A stretch of DNA of 64,000 bases, from contig NZ_JASVVV010000003.1 of NCBI RefSeq assembly GCF_030287405.1, positions 372,001 to 436,000 on the forward strand, written 5' to 3'. Within the stretch, counting starts at the first letter, position 1. The number at the start of each line of letters is the position of its first letter. Below, piece after piece: positions 1 to 8,982 of this stretch. The notes below the pieces were generated by a model. It ran no database searches. It saw only the letters and a program-made list of their open reading frames with translations, and had not been told where the DNA came from. Source of the stretch: Halalkalicoccus sp. NIPERK01 (GTDB lineage: Archaea; Halobacteriota; Halobacteria; Halobacteriales; Halalkalicoccaceae). Made by a program: the position numbers and the translations under genes.

Positions 1-2
1 GG

Positions 3-1244
3 AGGGTCGACGATCCGATCGAGGACCTCGGGTTCGCGGACCTGGCGATCGACTGCTCGGGGCTCGGCGGCGAGGGCTACGACACGGGCGAGAAGTGCAT
101 CTACCTCCAGTACGTCCGGCGCTGCTCGATCGAGCGGGTCTACGCCTACGGCGCGCCCGCGACCGGTATCGGCACCGACTTCATGGTCGAGAGCCTCGTC
201 CACGGCTGCATCGCCGAGCGAAACGGCCGGTTCTGGGAGCCCGGACGGATCGGCGCCAACGGCATCGGGATCGGCGCGGGGCGCTACGACGCCGAGTCCG
301 TCGTCGTCTCGGACTGTCACGCCCTCGACAACGGCAACAACGGCGTGATGTTCGAGGCCCAGGGGCCCGAAGGCGAGGACGCCCACTCGGGGCTCATGAA
401 GGCCGTCGGCTGCAGCGCGGTCGGCAACCGGATCGGCTTTCGCGACTCCGCGGACCGCCGGGTGACGTTCCTGGGCTGTTCGGCCGCGGAGAACGACGAG
501 AGCGGTGTCGTCGTGAGCGGCAAGTCCGACACCTCCTTCGGGGCCCGCGACCACCGGATCGCCGACTGCCACCTCGTCGACAACTCGGGGGCCGGGATCG
601 AGGTGCTGGACGCCGCCGAGGACGCCGCCCTCGCGGTCGACGACTGTACGATCGCGGACAACGGCGGCTGCGGCGTCCGCGTCGACGCCGGCGGCCCCGT
701 GGGTGGCGTCTCGATCACCGATTCAGCGATCCACGGCAACGACGGCGCGGGGGTCCTCCACCGGGGCGGCGGCCGCGACGTCGCGGTCACGGGCTGTGCC
801 GTCCACGACAACGCGAACGGCATCCACCTCGACGCCGCGGGCGGGGCCTACCGGGGGATCACGCTGATCGGCAACCGCTGTCGTGGCTCCGGGGAGGGAC
901 GGCGCCGTGGGATCGCGCTCGAAGGCCCCCACACCGAGGGCGTCGTCCTCGGGAACACCCTCGCGGACGTCGCGTCCATCAGCTACGACGAGCGCCCCGA
1001 GGTGCTCCGGGACAACGTCGGCTACCCCACCGAGGGCGGCGGTAGAACGACCGTCGCGGACGGCGACGTGCTGAACCACGGGCTGGCGGAGGAACCCTCG
1101 ACCGTCGTGCTCCAGTCGACCTCGGCCTCGCGTGCGTTCCCCCGGGAGGTCGACGGCGAGGGGGTCGTCGTCGGACTGGTCGGTCCGGCCGGCGAACCGG
1201 TCGAGAACCCCGAGGCGGTCTTCTGGGAGGCGGCGGTTCGCTGA
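3..1244 (+). CDS. Right-handed parallel beta-helix protein, 5' end missing
   Basis: The reading frame is open from base 3 to the stop at 1244 (413 residues), so the true start lies before the window; the ATG at 183 is internal. The protein is built of short repeats of the G-x-G-I/V-x-V-x-x-C/A type, with repeated N-G/N-N-G turns (for example the DNGNNGV and DNGGCGV segments). This is the pattern of pectate-lyase-like/PbH1 beta-helix folds. Such proteins are often extracellular polysaccharide-binding or -cleaving enzymes in haloarchaea, but no catalytic motif can be assigned here. The short C-terminal tail after the helix (about the last 60 residues) looks like a separate cap. Substrate and location are unknown because the N-terminal signal region is outside the window. 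Confidence 0.75.
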   Translation, partial: RVDDPIEDLGFADLAIDCSGLGGEGYDTGEKCIYLQYVRRCSIERVYAYGAPATGIGTDFMVESLVHGCIAERNGRFWEPGRIGANGIGIGAGRYDAESVVVSDCHALDNGNNGVMFEAQGPEGEDAHSGLMKAVGCSAVGNRIGFRDSADRRVTFLGCSAAENDESGVVVSGKSDTSFGARDHRIADCHLVDNSGAGIEVLDAAEDAALAVDDCTIADNGGCGVRVDAGGPVGGVSITDSAIHGNDGAGVLHRGGGRDVAVTGCAVHDNANGIHLDAAGGAYRGITLIGNRCRGSGEGRRRGIALEGPHTEGVVLGNTLADVASISYDERPEVLRDNVGYPTEGGGRTTVADGDVLNHGLAEEPSTVVLQSTSASRAFPREVDGEGVVVGLVGPAGEPVENPEAVFWEAAVR

Positions 1245-1287
1245 CCTGGACCACAAGACATAGCCCTCCACCGGCCCCACCCACGAT

Positions 1288-1782
1288 ATGGACCTCCGTG
1301 CCCGCGACGTCATGACGACCGACGTGGAGACCGCCCACCCGGACGACGAGGTCGGCGACGTGCTCGAACGCCTCGCGAAGGCCGACTTCAACGGCTTTCC
1401 GATCGTCGACGGGGACGAGGTCGTCGGGATCGTCACGCAGGGCGACCTCGTCAGGCTGTTCCGCAAGAAGGATCGGCTGGTGTGGATCCCCATCGGCGTC
1501 CCGCCGTTCAGCGAGACGCTTCCCTATGCGGTGGACTTCTCGCTCGACGAACTCGATCTGGGGATCGACTTCGTGAAGAACGCCCGCAAGGACGTCAGCG
1601 AGGTCATGACCCGCGACGTGGTGACCGTCGAGGCCGACACCGGGATCGAGGAGGTGCTCGCGATTCTCGCGAACGAGGAGCGCGACATCAACCGCGTGCC
1701 GGTTCTCGAAAAGGGACGGCTGGTGGGGATCATCACCCGCGAGGACCTGCTGCGGGCGCTGCAAACGGAGATCGGCCGCTGA
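1288..1782 (+). CDS. Tandem CBS-domain protein
   Basis: This 164-residue protein has two CBS modules: the first at about residues 5-60 (starts RDVMTTDVET, ends GIVTQGDLVRL) and the second at about 105-160 (starts SEVMTRDVVTV, ends GIITREDLLRAL). The ~45-residue stretch between them is hydrophobic/aromatic (VWIPIGVPPF) and is typical of haloarchaeal stand-alone CBS proteins. CBS pairs bind adenosine nucleotides or SAM and act as energy or ligand sensors. No enzymatic domain is attached, so the partner protein is unknown. It starts 43 bases after the beta-helix gene on the same strand and may be cotranscribed with it. Confidence 0.88.
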   Translation: MDLRARDVMTTDVETAHPDDEVGDVLERLAKADFNGFPIVDGDEVVGIVTQGDLVRLFRKKDRLVWIPIGVPPFSETLPYAVDFSLDELDLGIDFVKNARKDVSEVMTRDVVTVEADTGIEEVLAILANEERDINRVPVLEKGRLVGIITREDLLRALQTEIGR

Positions 1783-1836
1783 GAGCGTAAGTTTCTCTAC
1801 GCTGGATGACCAATCGGGGAGTGATCGGAGGGGACG

Positions 1837-2490
1837 ATGTTCGAACTAGGTGGGGTGACAGTGACGGGGGGGATGGTAGCGCTCGCGCTCGTGCTCGTAG
1901 CGGGAGCCGTCTGGCTGACGCGGCGGGTGCCGTACGTCGTCGTCGCGCTCGTCGCGCTGATCGGGGCGGTCCACGCCGTCGCCTACGGGACGGCGTATCT
2001 CGACCCGGCACGGCTCGCGAGCGTTCGAGGAACGGCCTTCGAACTGGCCCGCGACGGGTTCCTCGCGGCCGCGGGCGCGCTCGACACCGCCTTCGCCGCG
2101 ATCGGGTGGGCGCTCTCGCGGGGGTTCGATTTCCTCTCGACCACGACGATGCCGGGGGCGACCGTCTCGGTTCTGGAGTTCGCCACGTTCCTCCTCGCGG
2201 TCGTCGTCGCGAGCGCGGTCGTCTGTGGCCTGTTGCTCTGGATCGTTCAGTGGGCCGACGGCACGCCGCTGGGCGTGTGGCTCGCCGGCCTCGGGGTGGT
2301 CTTCGGCATGACCGGGATCCTCTGGACGTGGCTTCCCTTCGGGATCGCCGAGGCGACCGCGCTTCACGCCCTGTCGATCATCGCCGCCGTTCTCGTGGGC
2401 GTGATCGGAGGGGGCTACGCGATCACCGTTGTGACGGCCGACGAGCCGCCGACGCTCGGGGTGCGCGAGCGCGTGCGGGCGGAGCGGTAA
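1837..2490 (+). CDS. Integral membrane protein, unknown function
   Basis: The protein has 217 residues and about five hydrophobic helices, near residues 7-27, 31-52, 110-138, 147-167 and 177-200. A more amphipathic segment lies between helices 2 and 3 and may form a re-entrant or peripheral helix. The last 18 residues are charged and probably cytoplasmic. I do not recognise a family with a known function. It lies 54 bases after the CBS gene in the same direction. The start at 1837 leaves an N-terminal MFELGGV followed directly by helix 1. Confidence 0.6.
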   Translation: MFELGGVTVTGGMVALALVLVAGAVWLTRRVPYVVVALVALIGAVHAVAYGTAYLDPARLASVRGTAFELARDGFLAAAGALDTAFAAIGWALSRGFDFLSTTTMPGATVSVLEFATFLLAVVVASAVVCGLLLWIVQWADGTPLGVWLAGLGVVFGMTGILWTWLPFGIAEATALHALSIIAAVLVGVIGGGYAITVVTADEPPTLGVRERVRAER

Positions 2491-2610
2491 TCCACGACCG
2501 GCGCGTCGTTCCGTCCGCTGGGTCCCGCTAAACGAATGCTCTCCCCCGCTCGTCGCCCGGCGGGCGCGTGCGACCGGCAGTATATCCCGCGTCGACCCCT
2601 ACCCTCGCGC

Positions 2611-3327
2611 ATGTCCGAGTGGCCCGATGTGGACGGGATCGAGGGGGTCGCCGCCCGGCGCGACGAACTCGTCGAGGGGGTGCGCGAGCACGCCGGCCGG
2701 ATCGCCTACCGGCTCGCCCGGCTTCAGGGGGGTGAGTACGGCCAACGGACCTTCCCGACCGCCCGCGGCGAGTGGACCGTGAAGTACGAGGCCGGCGACC
2801 TGCAGTACCTCCGGTACGATCCGGATTCTGGTCCGGAGACCTACGTCGTCTCGACGAAACGGCCGCCGGACCCCGAGGCGCTGGCCGAGGCCCTCTCGGA
2901 CTACGGGGCGTTCGTCGCCGCGTTCAACGACCACGTCCGATCGCTTGACGGCGTCCTTGACGACGTGGAAGTCGAGTTCCCCGAAATCGAACCCACCGAC
3001 GGCGTCGTCGCCCAGCGCGACCGGGTTCTCGGACGCGTTCGAGAGGCGTGCGACTGGATCGCGGGCGAACTCCACCGCTACGAGGGCGGCGAGTACGGCA
3101 CGTTCGCCGCGCGGGTGTCGGGCACCCGCTGGGAACTGAAACGCGAGCGCGACCGGGCGTCCTACCTGCGGGTCGGCGGCTCCGGGGGGATCTACCTGCT
3201 CTCGCAGTACGGACCGCCCTCGGCGGCGGACATCCGCGAGCACGTCCCCGACTTCCGCGGGTTCGTCGAGGCGTACAACGACCACGTCGAGGAGGTAGAG
3301 AGCGACCTGCGGCGGGTCTCGTTGTGA
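2611..3327 (+). CDS. Haloarchaeal protein with internal tandem duplication
   Basis: The protein has 238 residues. The ATG at 2611 is preferred over the in-frame ATG at 2536 because a TATA-like box (CAGTATATCCC, 2578-2588) lies about 28 bases upstream, as expected for a leaderless haloarchaeal mRNA. The two halves (about residues 17-115 and 136-230) are related to each other: both have an RD-x-x-x-x-x-VRE opening, a GGEYG motif (40-44 and 159-163), a YLR strand, and an F/Y-NDHV ending (105-109 and 222-226). It therefore looks like two copies of one ~100-residue alpha/beta domain. Function is unknown. Each half is reminiscent of small haloarchaeal proteins predicted to have a profilin-like fold, but I cannot confirm that from sequence alone. 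Confidence 0.75.
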   Translation: MSEWPDVDGIEGVAARRDELVEGVREHAGRIAYRLARLQGGEYGQRTFPTARGEWTVKYEAGDLQYLRYDPDSGPETYVVSTKRPPDPEALAEALSDYGAFVAAFNDHVRSLDGVLDDVEVEFPEIEPTDGVVAQRDRVLGRVREACDWIAGELHRYEGGEYGTFAARVSGTRWELKRERDRASYLRVGGSGGIYLLSQYGPPSAADIREHVPDFRGFVEAYNDHVEEVESDLRRVSL

Positions 3328-3858
3328 GCGAGCCGCGTCCGAACCGATCGGACTGATCCGTTATCCGTACCCGGACCTCTCGATCTGTCGCCAGCGCGCC
3401 TCACGATCCGCGTATCACGCGGCGGACGGATACCGGAACGGGATGCGGCATCGCTCACTCGGGTCGGGCTCCGTGGGCGGGCGAGACCGACTGGTTCTCG
3501 GCGTCGATCAGACAGACCAGTCGGCGACGACAGCCGGTGTCGAAGGTGGCCGGCGCTCCAGCCGCCGTCTCTCGGGTGTCGCTCGCGGTGGTGATCGGTG
3601 GCGATTCGGTCGTGACCGTCGGCTGTGGGTGCGTGCTGCTCATGGCGTGTCGGCGTCCGTGGTCGTGGGGCGATGCGCGCGGCGAGAATCAGTCGTGGAC
3701 ACGTACTACCGACATCTGTGCCTCACCCGATGGCCGTATCTATAATGAATGTTCGGGTAGGTTCGGATGTTGCCGGTCGGGGGTGGCCTCGGAACTCACG
3801 ACTCGTTCTCGATTCGTAGTGAACGTGTTTAGCACGTCTATAGGGACCGCTCGTCCCG
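3328..3858. other. Mostly gene-free stretch, start of an accessory patch
   Basis: About 530 bases lie between the duplicated protein and the PIN remnant. The plus-strand frames here show no recognisable protein and poor codon bias. One short minus-strand frame (3455-3643) has haloarchaea-like codon use and is listed separately. Base composition falls toward 3700-3850, where the sequence turns AT-richer (CTATAATGAATG near 3740, GTGTTTAGCACGTCTATAGG near 3827), consistent with decayed or imported DNA. Confidence 0.5.
3455..3643 (-). CDS. Possible small protein, unknown
   Basis: This is a 62-residue reading frame starting at 3643. Roughly 80 percent of its codons end in G or C, unlike the neighbouring non-coding frames, which favours real coding sequence. 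The N-terminal half is rich in Thr, Pro, Ser and Ala and probably disordered. The C-terminal half contains two cysteines (FDTGCRRRLVC). No family is recognised, and no clear TATA box lies 25-30 bases before the start. It could equally be the surviving end of a decayed gene. Low confidence. Confidence 0.3.
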   Translation of the reverse strand: MSSTHPQPTVTTESPPITTASDTRETAAGAPATFDTGCRRRLVCLIDAENQSVSPAHGARPE

Positions 3859-4181
3859 TTACTGCTCATCCAGCATTCGGATGCCTCGCTCCACGACCGC
3901 CTCGGTCACGAAGAGACTCGTCTCACGCTGGAGTGCTCGCATATGCGATGCCGCTTCGTCTCTGTCGAGCGATCCGTGGCCGTAACCGAGCGCGATGACG
4001 CCGATGGAACCGTGTACTTCGACGCCCGCGTCGGAAGTCACCTCTCGGGTGGCGAGGTGGTCCGTCAGAAGAGCTACTTGCGCCCTTTTGCGACCGCTAA
4101 CGCGGCGCGTTCTCCTGTGTCCCGTCCGTTGGATGCGACATTCTCCTCGTCCGCTTCGACGAGTTCGTACGGAAGCTTCAT
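3859..4181 (-). pseudogene. Frameshifted C-terminal part of a PIN-domain (VapC/DUF3368-like) protein
   Basis: The segment reads from an ATG at 4181 through DTGERAALAVA and meets a TAG at 4076. A shift of one base near 4075-4085 lets the product continue as VALLTDHLATREV, then GSIGVIALGYG, to the stop at 3859. The D-x-GE-x-AAL-A-L-A, LLTDD-like and G-T/S-I/L-G-V-L order is that of the C-terminal half of PIN nucleases of the DUF3368 type. The N-terminal half with the first catalytic Asp is missing, and the upstream sequence runs into the promoter region of the MFS gene. I infer a dead toxin remnant. The family match is from motif order only. Confidence 0.55.
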
Positions 4182-4214
4182 GTCATTTGACAATCTAAAA
4201 CAGTAGACCGCTGT

Positions 4215-5945
4215 ATGCCCCGAGATGGGTCTGCTTCCAACGGGAGTTCTCGTCCCCCTACGGACTTTGAAACGGGAGTACGATACTGGGCCCCGGCGAT
4301 CGCCGTGAGTCTGACGACGTTCATCGTGGTCGTCAACGCGTCCCTGATGAACGTGGCGATCCCCACGATGGTGGCGGAGTTCGATACCTCGGTCACCGTG
4401 ATTCAGGGGGCGGTTTCGCTCTACTCGCTGGTGATAGCGGCGCTGATTCTCCCGGCCGGTACGCTGCCATCTCGGCGTAGTCCTCGGCGCGTAATGGCGG
4501 TTGCACTGATCGTCTACGCCGGTGGAACGCTGGTGGCGGCGATTAGCTGGAACACGACGATCCTCTATCTCGGCTGGTCGCTCGTCCAGGGTTCCGCGGC
4601 CGCCGTGATATTTCCCCTGACGTTCACTGTACTGACGGTCAGTTACGAGGACGATGACCGGGCGAAGGCGTTCGGACTGCTGGCCGGCGTGAGCGGGGTC
4701 GGATCGACGCTCGGACCGATCATCGGTGGCGCACTCACCACGTACGCGAGTTGGCGGTGGGGATTTACGCTCCAACTCGTCGGTGTGGGGGTTATTCTCT
4801 ACTTCGTTCGATACGTGCGTCCGAATCCGCTGTCGGAAACGCGCGGTTCGCTGGATAAAGGCGGGACGGCGCTGACCATCGTCGGCGCGACGTCGCTCGT
4901 CACCGGGTTCCTTCTCAGCGGGAAGTACGGGTGGTTGGTCGAACGGCGGCCGTTCTTCGTCGGCGAGATGCAGTTCAACCCGCTTGGGACGTCGCCGGCG
5001 ATCTGGCTCCTTGGTGTCGGATTGCTCGCGTTCGCCGCGTTCGTTCAGTACGAACGCCACATGGAACGTGCGGGGAAGTCGCCGCTCGTCCCGCTGCACG
5101 TCCTGACGAACCGATCCTTTTTAGCCGGTGTCATCACGTACAATGTTCGCTCGATCGTCTCGGCTGGCTTCCTGTTCATCTTTCCGGTCTACCTTCAGGC
5201 GGTACTCGGATCCACCGCCTTCGAAACCGGGGTCGCGTTGTTACCGTACTCTCTTACGTCGGTCCTCTTTGCGGCGTTTACGACCGACTGGCGCAAGTAC
5301 GTCTCGCCGAAGACGCTCATCCAGGTCGGTATCGTGTGTATCGGCCTCGGACTGGTGCTGTTGTACGAGCAGACGGGCCCCGATCAGACGATCGGCAGGA
5401 TGGTCATCCCGGTGGCGCTGTATGGAACCGGCGTCGGACTCATACTGGCACAGATCTCCAACATGACGATGTCGGCCGTTCCGACCGCGGACTCCGCCGA
5501 GGCGTCCGGCGTCCTGAACGTGAGCAGTTCGATCGGATTCGCCATGGGGACAGCAGTCGTCGGCTCGTACTTTCTCGGACACTTCTACGGTGGTGTCGTC
5601 GACAGAGTGCTCCGAGCGGAACACGTGACCGTTTCGACGGAGCAACGAAACGAGCTGGTGATCGCTCTCGAGGACGCAGCGGAGACGGCAACCGAAGCCA
5701 CCCAACAACGCTTCCTGGACCAGCTCACTCCGACGCAACGACAACTGCTCGAGGGTATCTTCGAGGCCGCGATGTTCGACGCTCAACGGGCGGCGCTGCT
5801 CCTCCTCGTGCTGTTCGTGCTGCTCCTGCTCATCGCATCGACGTTCCTGCCGCGGCAGATACCGGACGCCGACGAACGAACCGACGACTCCGAATCACGC
5901 CGAGGTTCGATACGTGAGACGTCTGAAACGGCCGTGGAGGATTGA
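4215..5945 (+). CDS. MFS transporter, drug:H+ antiporter-2 (14-TM) type
   Basis: The protein has 576 residues, the usual length for the DHA2/EmrB-QacA group, with about 14 hydrophobic helices between residues 30 and 545. An early segment (VVVNASLMNVAIPTM) matches motif D1 of this group (normally LDxTIVNVALP), here with Asn instead of the usual Asp. Motif C of antiporters is seen as GVSGVGSTLGPIIGG in helix 5. The C-terminal ~40 residues are charged. It presumably exports hydrophobic compounds using the proton (or sodium) gradient; the substrate is unknown. Its third-position GC is visibly lower than that of the flanking genes, and it follows a PIN-toxin remnant, so horizontal acquisition is likely. 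Confidence 0.85.
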   Translation: MPRDGSASNGSSRPPTDFETGVRYWAPAIAVSLTTFIVVVNASLMNVAIPTMVAEFDTSVTVIQGAVSLYSLVIAALILPAGTLPSRRSPRRVMAVALIVYAGGTLVAAISWNTTILYLGWSLVQGSAAAVIFPLTFTVLTVSYEDDDRAKAFGLLAGVSGVGSTLGPIIGGALTTYASWRWGFTLQLVGVGVILYFVRYVRPNPLSETRGSLDKGGTALTIVGATSLVTGFLLSGKYGWLVERRPFFVGEMQFNPLGTSPAIWLLGVGLLAFAAFVQYERHMERAGKSPLVPLHVLTNRSFLAGVITYNVRSIVSAGFLFIFPVYLQAVLGSTAFETGVALLPYSLTSVLFAAFTTDWRKYVSPKTLIQVGIVCIGLGLVLLYEQTGPDQTIGRMVIPVALYGTGVGLILAQISNMTMSAVPTADSAEASGVLNVSSSIGFAMGTAVVGSYFLGHFYGGVVDRVLRAEHVTVSTEQRNELVIALEDAAETATEATQQRFLDQLTPTQRQLLEGIFEAAMFDAQRAALLLLVLFVLLLLIASTFLPRQIPDADERTDDSESRRGSIRETSETAVED

Positions 5946-6167
5946 TCGAAACGCCGAACCGAGCCATGAACAGTCGGTAGTAGTTCGGCCTCGGCACTCA
6001 TAGGGCTCGTCATCGCGCGCTGCCTAGACGCGCTCGGGAGGGTGCTCGTCATCGGCCGGTTGCGACTACCCGCGGCGGGGGCAAGACGGTTGTCCTTCCG
6101 GGCACGTCGGCCCCCTCGGATCTCGGCGAGCGATAGGTGTATGCTGATCCGAGTGCCATAGGACGTG

Positions 6168-6818
6168 ATGAGCACCGTCATCGAGTTCACCGTTCCCGCG
6201 AGTTCCTGCGCGCTCGGCCGGTCGCTGGGCGGCGACCCCGATGCGCTCCTCGAACTCGATCGGGTCGTGCCGACCGACGACACCGTCATGCCCTTCTTCT
6301 GGGTGTGGCACCTCGACCCCGAGGCGTTCCTGGCGGCCGCCGAGACCGAAGACGCGATCGAGCGGATCACGGTCGTCGACCGAGTTGAGGACGGGGCGCT
6401 CTTCGCCGCCCGGTGGAACCGCGAGGCCGCCCGCACGCTCTTCGCCATCGTCCGGAGCGGCGGGACGCTGCTCGACGCGCGGGCGACGTCCGAGGAGTGG
6501 CACTTCGAGATCCGGTTCGACGACCGGGCCGCCACCACCGAGTTCCGGACGTTCTGTGACGAACGCGACGTTCCCCTGTCGCTCACCCGGATCTCGACGT
6601 CGGTGTCGCCCGAGACGGAGCGATACGGCCTCACCGCGGAACAGCGCGAGGCGCTCTCGGTCGCGTATCGGCGGGGCTACTTCGAGGAACCGCGTCGGGC
6701 GACCCTCGGGGACGTCGCCGAGGAACTGGGCATCTCCGCGCGGGCGGTCGCGGGCCGACTCAGACGCGGCCAGGCGACGCTGCTCGAACGCACGGGGCTG
6801 GCGGCCTCTCCCCCCTGA
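6168..6818 (+). CDS. Bat-type (HTH-10) transcriptional regulator
   Basis: The protein has 216 residues from the ATG at 6168 (a GTG at 6165 is an equally possible start). The N-terminal part (about 1-150) is the sensor/GAF-like 'bacterio-opsin activator' domain that begins with E-F-TVPA and carries a P-F-F-W-V-W motif. The C-terminal 55 residues (LTAEQREALSVAYRRGYFE, then the ATLGDVAEELGISARAV helix-turn-helix) are the HTH-10 domain of haloarchaeal Bat/DmsR-like regulators. Such proteins activate genes in response to redox, light or ligand cues. The signal and targets are unknown here. A paralogue with the same architecture lies at 8983-9642 on the other strand. Confidence 0.85.
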   Translation: MSTVIEFTVPASSCALGRSLGGDPDALLELDRVVPTDDTVMPFFWVWHLDPEAFLAAAETEDAIERITVVDRVEDGALFAARWNREAARTLFAIVRSGGTLLDARATSEEWHFEIRFDDRAATTEFRTFCDERDVPLSLTRISTSVSPETERYGLTAEQREALSVAYRRGYFEEPRRATLGDVAEELGISARAVAGRLRRGQATLLERTGLAASPP

Positions 6819-7004
6819 CGGTATAAACCTCTTCAGCGGTGAACGGATAGGCCGATGCACCCCGCAGTCCTATGCTCGCCTGCGGCCCGACGAGTTCCGT
6901 AACTGGGTGTCGACCGTGGTGCTCGTTTGGATGCTCGTGTGTCACCGCCGTCCGGGTCCCGCGACCGATGTCAGAGGCACCATTCAGGGATTCATCCACC
7001 TTCT

Positions 7005-8012
7005 CTACTGTTCGACCCGTTCGCGGGCCGCCGCCACGACGAGCGGCAGGGTGATCGTCGCGTCCGCGTAGACGGAGGCGTTCTCCCCCGCCTTCTCGAT
7101 CTTGCCCCACGACCGGGCCTCGTCGAGCGTCGCACCCGAGAGCCCGCCCGTCTGCGGGGGGTCCATCGTCAACTGGACGGCGTAGTCGTAGGCCGTCGGC
7201 GTCACGAGCATCGTCTGCAGGACGTAGTTCTTCGGGACGCCCCCGCCGACGACGAACGCGCCCGACCGGTCGGCGTGGTAGGCGAGGTCGTTCAGGTGGG
7301 TCATATCGGAGAGCGCGTCGAGTGAGAACTCGGAGGTCTGGGAGTACATCCACGCCTGCAGGCCCAGCACGGAGTCCTGAATCGCCGGACAGTAGATCGG
7401 CACGTCCTCCTCGTAGGCCGCCGCGGCGATCCCGGCGTCCTCGTCGATCCCCTCTTCCTCGTTTACCGCGGCGGTCGCCCGACCCAGTTCGGCCGTGAGT
7501 TCCCGGATCGAGACCGTTCCCTCGAACGACGGGAACACCTCCTCGCGGAGGTGGGTTTCGAGCAGCGTGAAGTGTTCCTGGGGCAGGTAGACGTTGTAGA
7601 TCCGGTCGACCCACTCGTCTCGGAGGGTCTCGTCGTGATCGCGCTCGGTGCCCTCGCCGTCACCGTGGACGGCCCCGTGGTGGTGTTTGCCGCCGATCCC
7701 CTCGATCGCGTCGTGGGTGAGGTTCGCGCCGGTCGTCACGAGCGCGTCGACGTAGCCGTCGCGGATCAGGTCGACGACGAGGCGACGCATCCCCGTCGGC
7801 ACCATCGCGCCCGCCAGCCCGAAGAAGACGCTGACGTCCCTCTCGCCGAACATCCGCTCCGTGATTTCGACTGCGCGATGGAGGTCGGCCGCGCCGATCC
7901 CCGCGTTGCCGTACTCCGCGGCGAGTTCGCCGACGCTCATCCCGGCGTGAACGCTCGTGTGGCCGATCGGGTCGTGCGCGAACTCCTCGCGGGGTGGTGT
8001 CTCCTCGGTCAT
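7005..8012 (-). CDS. dhs: Deoxyhypusine synthase (eIF5A-modifying)
   Basis: This enzyme (335 residues) transfers a butylamine-type group to one lysine of translation factor eIF5A. In haloarchaea the donor is thought to be agmatine rather than spermidine. The sequence shows the family signatures: VTTGANLTHD (92-101), a His-rich loop KHHH (109-112), and GGGVPKNY with the likely imine-forming Lys261 followed by the NAD-site region. The start is at 8012, where MTEETPP begins the conserved part; the longer upstream frame is low-complexity and unlike the family. The substrate protein eIF5A and the agmatinase-like enzyme of the pathway are encoded 3-4 kb away (11074-12290), also on the minus strand. 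Confidence 0.93.
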   Translation of the reverse strand: MTEETPPREEFAHDPIGHTSVHAGMSVGELAAEYGNAGIGAADLHRAVEITERMFGERDVSVFFGLAGAMVPTGMRRLVVDLIRDGYVDALVTTGANLTHDAIEGIGGKHHHGAVHGDGEGTERDHDETLRDEWVDRIYNVYLPQEHFTLLETHLREEVFPSFEGTVSIRELTAELGRATAAVNEEEGIDEDAGIAAAAYEEDVPIYCPAIQDSVLGLQAWMYSQTSEFSLDALSDMTHLNDLAYHADRSGAFVVGGGVPKNYVLQTMLVTPTAYDYAVQLTMDPPQTGGLSGATLDEARSWGKIEKAGENASVYADATITLPLVVAAARERVEQ

Positions 8013-8982
8013 ATCACGTCTGGACGCGCGGCGGGTTTCAACCGTTCGATGAAACACCGGAAAGGGGAAGGGGGAATAGCCATGGGGGGACGACCCCCGC
8101 ATCGGATGGTACGGGTCGTCCCGCCGGTTCGCCGTCGGGGTCGGTCTCTGCCAGGATACCGACCCGGGCGAACGTGGGTCCGATGTGTGTTGTCGACCGA
8201 TCTGTACCCCTCCGTTCGGGTCAGCGGACCCGGACGGGGAATACACTACCCACCACTCGCCGATAGCGTATTACTATCCACCAGTTAATTACGCGTATTA
8301 TGAATTTATTTTTATTATATACCGATTAGTGACCCATTTATCGGCCCGAACCCCGACGATTTTTGTCACGTTTCGGCTCGGACTAAAAGGCGACATCGGG
8401 TGGCTATAGCCACACGAAAGAGCCGCAAGGCACGTCAGAGCACCTCGCAAATCATGAGTGCAGGACTCGGGCTGAGGACGACGCCAGAGGCACTCTGAGA
8501 CCCTTCCTCCTTGTCGGATGTTTTACACGCTCTCTGGCGCACTCTTTCCGTCCAAAGTTGGTCAGTTGCGATAGCAAGGAGATGAGTGGGTCTGTATCGG
8601 CGGGCAGGTCGACACAGAACTGGCCTCAGCAAAGGATCACCATCATTTTTAATTCGATTGAATGTGGCTGTAACCGAGTCCGCCACCGATACACCCCACT
8701 CGCAAATATCTATGTAGGTCGTATTCGTTAGTACGGTATCACAAAGGAAGGAAGTGGCCGTTCGGTCATGTATCCTCCGTAAATGGGTGGGAAATTTCCT
8801 ACCCGAACAGTACTCGGTGTGTCGTCAGGGATCTGTTCGAATCGGAAACGGTAGCGAGGGTAACTAACCAAGCAACTCGCTCGCTGTCGAGACTCCGTTC
8901 TGATCCTCGTTCGTCTCCAGAAGGGAATGACTGTCGACCATATCGACAGCATTCGACCAGCAACAAAGAGGGGAGCCCGTCG
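8013..8982. other. Long gene-free, partly AT-rich region with dyads
   Basis: About 970 bases without a convincing gene. From 8013 to 8280 it is GC-rich and folds readily: a GGGGG/CCCCC hairpin near 8085, a 7-base dyad GGTCGGT...ACCGACC (about 8139-8164), and GGGTCCG...CGGACCC around 8177-8233. From 8280 to 8340 it is very AT-rich (TTTATTTTTATTATATACC). A perfect 12-base palindrome TGGCTATAGCCA sits near 8400. The 83-codon minus-strand frame at 8435-8686 has atypical codon use and no family resemblance. Either a structured RNA or decayed mobile DNA could explain the region; neither is proven. Confidence 0.5.

Noticed and set aside
8435-8686. 83-codon minus-strand frame
   Set aside because: Codon use is unlike the genome, no family resemblance, no promoter-like element in place; kept only as part of the gene-free stretch.
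8820-8860. GTTCGAATC string as a possible tRNA T-loop
   Set aside because: Flanking bases do not pair as a 5-base T stem and no acceptor or anticodon arm can be built around it.
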